This document shows positions 56,071 to 64,000 of a stretch of DNA of 64,000 nt, piece by piece. The first letter of the stretch is position 1. Each line of letters starts with the position of its first letter. The stretch covers positions 31,447,729 to 31,511,728 of the forward strand of contig CM049314.1 of NCBI GenBank assembly GCA_026874595.1, in the 5' to 3' direction. The notes under the pieces are model-generated. The model searched no databases, was not told where the DNA came from, and saw nothing but the letters and a program-made list of their open reading frames with translations. A program made the position numbers and the translations under genes. Origin of the DNA: Sipunculus nudus. Its lineage: Eukaryota > Annelida > Sipuncula > Golfingiida > Sipunculidae.

Positions 56071-56465
56071 GGTATCCAACGGACAAGCTTATTTACAAGC
56101 TGTGATAAGAATTCCTAATGGTGATACTCTTGCAGATCCCTTTGCATACTGTTAAAACATTGGTAAATTGAGTAATGTATGTCTAACTATTGGAAAGATT
56201 AAGTTCATGTACGTGAGCTCTGGTAGTTGCTATTCGGATGAGTGAATTATTCATACAAGTAATTGTTCATCTAAGAACACACACATTCTACATTATCCCC
56301 TCTTAAATATATTATAATACCATCCAGCATGATGTTACCAAAAATACGTTATTTAATACTGCTTTCAATTTTTTCACCTATAAACACAACATTCATCGTT
56401 TTATTTCCCTAAGCCTAGTCTAGGAGGAGAGTTGCTAAGTTTGATGGCTTTAACTGGCTACTAAC

Positions 56466-56633
56466 TCTCGACACAGCCATTGGTTCGTGGTTTGCTTTCA
56501 TTTTCACATCTTCTGCTGTTATGTTTGTCACATTTTTTACCAAACCAGCCAGACTTGCAACTGTCACTAACAAAATGACGTTACGGCCTTCCTCGCAAAG
56601 CGCAGTTATTTCCCCTAAAGCCCCGGATGCAGA
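56466..56633 (-). pseudogene. Lone decayed module D exon
   Basis: VCIRGFRGNNC, a stop, then SCKSGWFGKKCDKHNSRRC and NGCVE before a GTTAGT donor. This is the D-module pattern with its middle cysteines lost. Confidence 0.6.
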
Positions 56634-56639
56634 CTTCAA

Positions 56640-58900
56640 CTGAGAAACATAATTATGTATGGAACAAAAAAAAAATTTTTTCAAGAAAGGTCCAGTTAAT
56701 TGAAATATAAGCTTTAGCATTTTTTTCATTTTTATATTGAGATAGTAAAATCGATAATTCAAGTAACTGACAATTATGAGACGATAATAACATATACAAT
56801 TTAAAATGTAAATGGGCACATATATACTTTAAGTAATCACCGATAACTGACGTATGCTGGTTGTGAGCAGCATACTGTTATAATGGCGTTCAGGTCATCA
56901 GATCCACGTATGTGTGACAACTGCACACGATTACTGGGGATCTCCAGATGAGCGTCACATTTGTTCACCTTTTTTTTATCTGCGACCTCATTTACGTTAC
57001 CAGCAATCTTTCTCCGCCAGAGGTCTCTACCGCTAGACAACTTCCAGGGGAGGCATTACTTGCATTAAATAACGGAATGACCGCTGGAGGAGATCTGTCA
57101 GGTGCAGCTTAGTTATGCTTTCTCATATGGGCACACTTTGTGCAAGTAATATATAATTGGGCAATCAGTACCCCCCCCCCCCCAACCTCTACTCATAGGA
57201 TGGACGGCCTTAATATATATGTATATCGATATAATATGTATGTTACTCCATTCATCTTGATTTAGGATCCAATTTTTTAATTATGACGATCCTTCGCTAA
57301 AGCCTTTTATTTTGTATCTTGGTACGACAAAAATCTACTACTTGATGATTCATGGGAAACGGCGCTGTTATCTTTTACTGGCCGTTTCATATTAACGTGG
57401 TTGTGATATTATTCCATTTTTTCCTCCCCCCCCCCCCGAAAAAATCTGAACCCCGGATCACCCCGGAGCCCCGCCCTAATTTATAATGTGTCAATTATTA
57501 TATATAATTATATATGTCGCAATAAATGTATTGTGTTTTAGCCGTATATTTTTTATATGGCTATATTATTATAATATATAATTGAACAGTGCCCTTACAT
57601 ATTTTTGGGGTCCCTCTTCAGCAAAATTTTGTTTGTTTACTTTAACTCTTTTATTGAATCGGTCTTTACAAAGCTACAAAGCTGCAACATGTGTGGACTA
57701 TGCTCTGTTATCATATTGGTAACAGGAGTGTTTTTTCAATAAAAAGTAAATGGAAAACTGTGGTAATTGATTTTTGGGATTCGGGGTCCGAAACCTGTGG
57801 AGTCCGGGTTTTACACGCTGCTCAGTTTCCCACCAGCACAGTCGTCTCGTTTATAATATCACCAGATCCCGGTTCCTTGTGATACTAAAATACTTCAACG
57901 AAGGTCTGTACTATTATATATTGGCATCATATTATTAGTAATTAAGAAGGATAAAAATATTTCGCCCTATGATCTGCAAAACGGACTCATTTATGCTGCA
58001 CGGCCTTATTAAATACATCTTACTTTGTATAAGTTATATCTTATCATTTGTCAAACTGGGATCTGATACATTTTGAATGTAATCCATTATTTATTCCGTT
58101 AAAATATACGGAATTAACATATAAGCCGATTTGTATTACTGAATTATAAACAGTTGTGAACATTCTCTTCATCACAAGAAATTTATCAGAAGAAATTTAT
58201 TTCTTTAGCAACTGTTTATCCGATTTTACCTCGGTTATTCATGTGACGACTGAAATAATTTTCTGACGTCTTTTCTATTGATAAATTCATAAAATAATAA
58301 TTTCCTATATATATTTCTATCAGTTAGTTACAGTTGCATGGAGTGTACACTGTTATTCTTACCCAGGGTTCGGGACTTGTTCGAACAGCAGAAAATTTAG
58401 TGATGTTCGTCTGTTATTAATACCTGGTTGTGAAATATGATTAAGCGGATGAAAGTGCTCCCCCTTAATCAAACCGCTAAAAGCATTAAGGTGGAAATTA
58501 TTGCAATGCTGTCACGTCATTGTTCGGACAATTATCAGCAATCCAAATATATTAATGTGCACACGTCTTTCTGCAAATAGGCGAGGGTACAAGCGGCGTG
58601 AAACAACGATACACTTTACTGCCACCTTATGAATATTACTCCGAAACACAGAAACATTACTCTTTCAATATCAAACGTTGTATGCTTTTAATAGAAGCCT
58701 ACGCAAAAACGAATGGGCGACACTTAGCTCGGTGAAAATACAAAAGAATCATACTTATGTTTATGAAAGAAACATTAACATGTATACAAAAAAACATCAT
58801 CTACGTATCTTCATGGTTTAGAAAATCAAACATATTGAAAAAGGCATTATTAGTATACATCTAAACATTTCACCTTTATATACCTAATCAGGAACGAGCT
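56640..58900. other. No recognised gene
   Basis: AT-rich spacer with C-runs at 57171-57183 and 57427-57437. No exon or transposon supported. Confidence 0.4.
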
Positions 58901-58908
58901 TCACCTAC

Positions 58909-58940
58909 CCTGAACTGCCAAAACTGAGTTTCGTTCAAAT
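58909..58940 (-). CDS. Copy 8 candidate juxtamembrane exon
   Basis: 32 nt, acceptor TTTGGCGAAG and donor GTAGGT, entered in phase 2 and left in phase 1: RFERNSVLAVQ. Phase pattern matches the juxtamembrane exons of copies 1 and 3, but it is very short and unsupported by similarity. Confidence 0.3.
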
Positions 58941-59265
58941 CTTCGCCAAACATAATTGAAGAAAAAACAATAATCATTTTCTGATACGTTTACAAAATAC
59001 CAATTCACAATGCATCATGAAAAACAAAAGCTTTTCCTAAAAATTTACATTTTCATATCGGTTGCGTCTTTTATGTTAAGTCAGGGTATAATATGTATGG
59101 TAGAAGCGAATTGTTGAATAAAAATACCTTATATAATGATACAAAATGGTTTCATAATGTATGTTTAATCACCTTAAAAAAACTGCAATAATAACATTTG
59201 ATAAATTATTTTTTAAAATATACTCAAATAAGCTCATGCTCAGCAGCTCAACATAACATGTTTAC

Positions 59266-59431
59266 CTGATCCAAACCATCACTACCAATAGCATGCTTAA
59301 TGCCAGTACAAGCATTCCGGTGGTTAAAGCAATATACGCATGAGTGTATTTCGAGAGAGTTGTTTTCGGATTATCATCCAGGGGAAGGTTATCAGGAACA
59401 GTTGTTGGGAGTGATGAAACGTCCGTCAAAT
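59266..59431 (-). CDS. Copy 8 stalk and transmembrane exon (open)
   Basis: 166 nt, phase 1 in and 2 out, acceptor ATATGCAG, donor GTAAAC. Stalk DLTDVSSLPTTVPDNLPLDD, then helix AYIALTTGMLVLALSMLLVV and MVWIR. Architecture identical to the copy 3 TM exon despite little sequence identity. Confidence 0.82.
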
Positions 59432-59589
59432 CTGCATATTATTGGTTATCCAGTTTTATTACATTTCATTGATATGATATCTATTAAATAAGTTAATACA
59501 CTATTTTTTAGTGAACACGTTTCAATGTTTTAATGTGTTTAAAATTGTTGTACCTACCACTTTTGTTGCCATGGCTGTCTATCAAACTG

Positions 59590-59777
59590 ATATTACATTA
59601 TTGTGGTACGTTCCATAGAAGACAACAGTTAGTTGAACAAATGTCGCAACGCTCACCATACCAGCCTTCTTTACACAAGCATTTACCGTCAATATGGTTA
59701 CATTTCACAAGACAACCTGTTGAACACCTTTGCTTACAGAGTGTTCCAAAGAAACCTGGCTCACATGCTGTAACACA
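59590..59777 (-). pseudogene. Copy 8 module E exon ending in a stop
   Basis: ACEPGFFGTLCKQRCSTGC, then GKCLCKEGWYGERCDICSTN and CCLLWNVPQ followed by TAA. In copy 1 the same place continues to a GTAAGA donor; here the donor position reads ATAGAC. The first two thirds are intact with all cysteines, acceptor TGTTACAG. As it stands the transcript would end here, giving a secreted form. Confidence 0.72.
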
Positions 59778-59995
59778 GTTATAAACATGTAACGAATTAT
59801 AAACTTATCTCTGTGACCGCCTATGACACATATTACTATTATCAGTGGGGAAGCGGGCACTGTTTGGGCACTTCTAGATGTTTAAAGGTGTCGATCGACC
59901 CATTAAATCTAAATGGACGGTATTGCTGGTGTTTGTTATTCGATAACTAATATCGTTTCTCAATACTTACAATCTCAGTGAATAAATCCCCTTAC

Positions 59996-60195
59996 CGGCG
60001 ATGCACGTCGTTGGTAGCCTGGTTTACATGTACACCTTCCAACCTCATAACATGTCTAATATTTCCTCTTGTCACAGCGTCTGCCTACCCATCCTAACTT
60101 GCACCTGCAAGCGCCGTCACTGACACCACAGACAGTGCTACAGCCCTCTGAAAATTTCCGAGCACACCCAGCCCCCCACACACCCTGGTTACATA
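59996..60195 (-). pseudogene. Copy 8 module D exon with stop
   Basis: YCNQGVWGAGCARKFSEGC, then VCGVSDGACRCKLGWVGRRC and KRKY, a TAG, TCYEVGRCTCKPGY. One cysteine is Phe, and length 200 nt breaks phase. Acceptor GTCTTCAG and donor GTAAGG remain. Confidence 0.8.
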
Positions 60196-60536
60196 CTGAA
60201 GACATAAAGGAATATCATCATAACTTTAATAATATTGAAGACATTTTGAATTGGGAATTTTAATGCGCGCAAGGTCATTATGACAGAGTACATGCCTAGG
60301 ACATTTAATGATTAAGTATATTTTAAGTTATCTGAGGAGAGAACTACATTAACTTATCTTCGCTGTTCTATCAAATGACCTACATGTTGTCGGCGTGCAT
60401 ACAAATATTTTGTATTTGTCACATATTGTCAAAGACGTCTAGTCCGAAAATATTTTCTTGTATATGACTTACCACTCACTCATGGTCTGCTTACCTAGAA
60501 ATCCTGTTGCCTCAAGTATAATTTTATCAAACCTAC

Positions 60537-60672
60537 CGTGGTGACATTTGTGACCTTTTTCCCAGTTAAGCATCCTTTCAGGCATTTTCCATCTGTCTTC
60601 CGACATGCTCCGTCCAGACAACTCATCAGACATGACAACTTATAATCACGTCCATAAAAGCCCTATTACAAT
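60537..60672 (-). pseudogene. Copy 8 module C exon with frameshifts
   Basis: DCNRAF, a shift, then GRDYKLSCLMSCLDGACRKT and DGKCLKGCLTGKK, and a second shift before KCHHG. Acceptor TTTCTGTAG and donor GTAGGT are intact; 136 nt. Confidence 0.75.
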
Positions 60673-63255
60673 CTACAGAAACACACCGTTTTTTTTTTTA
60701 GATAAAAGAGTATGCACGTTTGAGGACAAACCAGCTACTAAATGTGCTATTCCATTATATCGACAGTTGCAATCAAGCAATAAGTATCATTAAGAACAGT
60801 AATATACTTATTTCAAGCAGTTAGTGTAAATTTGTGTCACTTAATGTGTCTCTGTTATTGATTATTATTAATACTTCTAAGAAGTTAGATGCTTTAAGAA
60901 CTATTTTTTCTACTTAAAACAACTTAACCCAAAGGGGGGGGGGGTTCTCTTTTTGGACAGGGCCCTGCATTTTATTCGTTTAAAGGCACATAACTATCGA
61001 AATAAAGCAATCTTTTCAAGAAGTATCAACAGCACTTAATGGCAAGCCAAACTAAACAGTTTAAAAATATACTCAACATAAGACTAGATAAAAAAAAATA
61101 GTTTCCAAATTTCTCATGGTATATTACAATATATAATAGCTCATCTAAAATGTGCCTGACAAAAACAAGTTTGAATTAGGGAAAATGTTTTCAGGCAATA
61201 AATTGAGCAATTCCAATTGGACGCAGTATCGTTGATTTTCTAAAGTTATACAATAAATTGTTACCACTAATAATCCCTACAATTTAGTGTTTATTATGAT
61301 TAATCATGGGAAACTCAGGCAGTTCATGGGAGATTAACTATAAAAATAATTTATGTACAAATATTGCACTAACTTCAGGCTAAAGAAAAGAATATATATA
61401 CATTTCGTTCATTGGCAAGCTGCATTTTACACCTTTAGTGCATTAGGAGCATATGATTAGAGTAAATAGATAATCCTTTAATTATCTGGTTTGTGCTTTT
61501 GTTTTTGTTTTTACTGTAGAGTGTTATATATAATGCTTAGTGATATTCTTCGTCGATTTACTATCCACAAAACATGTCACAGGGTTTCTAGTCATTACAC
61601 AACTCTACTTTCCATATCTTGTGTCATTATATTAAACATATTATTGTATAGAAGTATATTAATCGGAATATTTCATACATGGGTAAGTCAAGGTTAAAGA
61701 ATTTTCTGTACACAGTTTTTTTACCTTGGCCTCATCTTGGTCCCATTTTGTTTTCCTTATCCATATTGTCAGCTCTGGCAAGACACGTTACAGGGCCTTT
61801 GCTTTCTAGCTTTAAACAGACTAACACTTATTAATACCAAGTATGTCATATGGCCAGCCAGACCCACGACATCTCAGCTGTATATCATACACTCTATGGT
61901 CAATCTTGAGATTATCGTTAGTCCCACTAGCTTCTGTCATATCAAACTCTTTTTTCGCATCAGGATAGTCTGAATACGGATTTACATTATATATAGCTTG
62001 AGATATCATTTATTCCATGACTATTTTAACACTCTGGCAACTCCTTTTATGTCCTATTTCTGTTATGTCCAAATATCATAACCCATGTGTATTTCTATGT
62101 CATATTTATGGCCTCTTCCCAGTACGTAGCATCTAGCATTTCTGGAGATAACAAGAGTGAAAATCTCTGTCATATACTTATATTAAGTATTTTCTTAAAA
62201 ACATAGTGATAGAGGGATATTCATGTAAATGATGTACTATTAGTTAAGTTCTCGGTAAAACATGGAGGGGTCTAACAAGACTCCCGTCCTTTTGAGGATG
62301 AGGCTTAATCTAATTTATATAGATATACTTATCACCTGAGGGCAATTATAAAATGGGATTTCAGAAGCTTAAAACTTACGTGTTTCGTCCGTTAAAAGTA
62401 AGTATAAAAACGATTGTACGATATGAACATTCCAAGGTGTAATATATTTCCAATTAAACAGGCGTTACAAGGGTTACATTTAAAATGTACCTCTCTTTTT
62501 AAACTTAAACAAATATATATTGATAAAATTTTATTCCATTCAGCACCAAACAAAATATTAATGAGATTAGAAGGCCATGTTTTAACAGGCGTTTTACTGT
62601 TTTTATTATTATTATTATTATATTTGTTATTGTTGTTATTGTTATTATTAATATTTTTATTATTAGTATTAATGTGATATGTGTTAGCCCTTTTCACAGA
62701 TCTCCTCTCAGGTATATAACTTTTTCTGGTGCCAGTAAAGGTTTTTCTTAATAGATTTATTTATTATATATAAAAATTCTTTGAAACGGGATGAACAAGT
62801 AGCAGCAATTTTACTTGATTCTTAGAAGATAGATGTAAGGAGCTATATGGTAAAAAGGATATTCAATATCGGTTGGAATTTATGTAGAACTTTAGTGATA
62901 GTGATCCACATATCAGAAAGCAAGTACGTACATATGACTACTCCCCATTACTTTCATTCTGGTGTCATTAAATGTTTTCTAAGAACATGTATACATTACA
63001 AAACCCTTTGCAATTACAAGCATAGGCAGCAACATTTTTTGCATGATAGATATAAGGATTTATTTTGTGAATAGGTTGATCTATGCACGTTGGAATAACT
63101 CCAGAACCATGCTTAAACTGATTAAATTTTTTATTCTGCTGTCATACGATATCTTGGTTGAGTTTAACAAATTTAACAGTTAATATGAGCCTTAATCTCA
63201 AACGTATGTTTTTTTGTGAGAACAAAATACATAGTTGGATTAGTTTTCATGGTAC
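60673..63255. other. No recognised gene; enlarged intron of copy 8
   Basis: AT-rich, with a G-run at 60935-60944 and a (TTA)n/(TTG)n stretch at about 62600-62665. No B module or transposon end was found. Confidence 0.4.
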
Positions 63256-63405
63256 CTTTATCAAAAGTTGGCCTTTGCCTGCCTTCTGTGCAACCATAAC
63301 GATAAGTACCGTTTACATGGCAGTTTCTTCTGAGACATTCCTCTGAACATTTATAATTACATGAAGGCAGCCCGTAAGTACCAACTGGACATCTTTTCCT
63401 AACTT
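63256..63405 (-). CDS. Copy 8 module A exon (open, cysteines reduced)
   Basis: 150 nt, phase 1 to 1, acceptor CATATTACAG and donor GTACCA. EVRKRCPVGTYGLPSC, then NCHVNGTYRYGCTEGRQ. Three positions that are Cys in copies 1 and 3 differ (TYRYGC for TCRHGC, and the terminal Cys is Phe), so disulfide pairing is altered. Confidence 0.7.
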
Positions 63406-63753
63406 CTGTAATATGTCAGCATCAATGAATAATAAACCTATCATTGTAATGCCAGAAAATATTACCGAGGAAATTACATTAGGTAACTGAAGTTAGATTA
63501 TCTTCATACAATATATAACATGACCTTTTCCTAAATGTTTGGTTGTGGTTAACCCTCTCATTTGTTTTAATATTAATATAATTTATCTTACACTGATTAC
63601 ACTGTTATTTTATATTCTTTTGAAGCAAAGGTTGCATTTTGATCACTCGCAATTTTCGTATAATTCCCGGTCGATCCGGGTGTTTACAGGAACCGCTATT
63701 GCGTGAGCTGCTGGACTTTCCCGACCCCGGTGTAAACATATTTTCCCCCCTTT

Positions 63754-63832
<79 letters not shown>

Positions 63833-64000
63833 TGTGCAAGTGAGCGCGGGTATCTGTGTTTGTTTGCGCTTGTTTCCTTCAAATTTTTTACTGGCTATAG
63901 GCCTTATTATCTATTAGTCTAAACGGGGTTATGACATCCTCCTGTGCATAACATATTTTGCAGGTTTTATGGGCTTTGGACCAGGTGGACTACACACCCT
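63406..64000. other. Right edge: no recognised gene
   Basis: Apart from the microsatellite nothing is supported. A signal exon for copy 8 would be expected here or beyond the window, but none is visible. Confidence 0.35.
63758..63828. repeat. (TC)n/(TA)n microsatellite
   Basis: CT repeats followed by about 28 TA units. Confidence 0.95.

Larger units (their letters stand above)
58909..63405 (-). pseudogene. Receptor copy 8, partly decayed
   Basis: Ordered exons are A 63256-63405 (open), C 60537-60672 (two frameshifts), D 59996-60195 (TAG and frameshift), E 59590-59777 (stop and donor lost) and TM 59266-59431 (open). No B or signal exon was found. The damage in C, D and E is independent, so the unit as built here cannot encode a full receptor. 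The TM exon is nevertheless perfect in phase and frame, so it may have decayed recently or may serve an unseen exon combination. Confidence 0.75.

Noticed and set aside
56837-57040. 67-codon minus-strand frame
   Set aside because: Clean composition but no recognised family, no start context and no splice borders agreeing with neighbouring exons.
1-64000. CRISPR array, prokaryotic operon or rRNA genes
   Set aside because: No spaced direct repeats of CRISPR type, no Shine-Dalgarno/ORF packing and no rRNA-like blocks; the intron-exon structure is clearly eukaryotic.

Overview
This is a eukaryotic genomic window, very AT-rich, with introns, (TA)n microsatellites at more than twenty places, SINE-like tRNA-derived pieces, Penelope-like retroelements and DNA-transposon ends. 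There are no prokaryotic-type operons. The recognisable genes encode short type-I membrane proteins made of cysteine-rich EGF-like modules of the MEGF10/CED-1/scavenger-receptor-F kind. A large tandem family of these, together with the repeat content, suggests a marine invertebrate, most likely a bivalve mollusc (inference; no species marker is visible).

All receptor exons with one clear exception lie on the minus strand, so genes read from high to low coordinates. The ancestral unit has a signal-peptide exon, then modules A (about 45 aa), B (45), C (46), D (67-68) and E (about 60), then a stalk plus transmembrane (TM) exon, then juxtamembrane and tail exons. Signal and module exons are flanked by phase-1 introns, the TM exon runs from phase 1 to phase 2, and the juxtamembrane exon from phase 2 to phase 1.

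Layout: copy 1 (about 1.5-6.1 kb) has intact signal and A-E exons but no visible TM exon. At 9.7-14.4 kb are decayed, rearranged pieces (E, D, tail, juxtamembrane, half a TM exon, A and an inverted signal exon). Copy 3 (17.3-23.6 kb) is the most complete unit, with one frameshift in module E. Copy 4 (32.9-35.2 kb) is a pseudogene, with older relics at 36.1-37.1 and about 40 kb. Copy 5 (41.5-43.7 kb) is a divergent three-module gene. A decayed unit lies at 49.1-53.7 kb, a lone D relic at 56.5 kb, and copy 8 (58.9-63.4 kb) is partly decayed. About 2.7 kb at 10.5-13.4 kb is duplicated at 15.1-18.0 kb.

Between copies lie a Penelope-like element with 511-bp inverted ends, a GIY-YIG region and hammerhead-ribozyme-like cores (45.2-47.3 kb), a second Penelope RT relic (55.1-56.1 kb), a 1.2-kb TA-flanked DNA transposon (4.07-5.29 kb), a perfect 416-bp tandem duplication (19.6-20.4 kb), a 25-bp minisatellite (29.2-29.65 kb) and many microsatellites. 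The picture is birth-and-death evolution of a receptor array by duplication, inversion and exon decay. All functional statements are homology inference from motifs read by eye.
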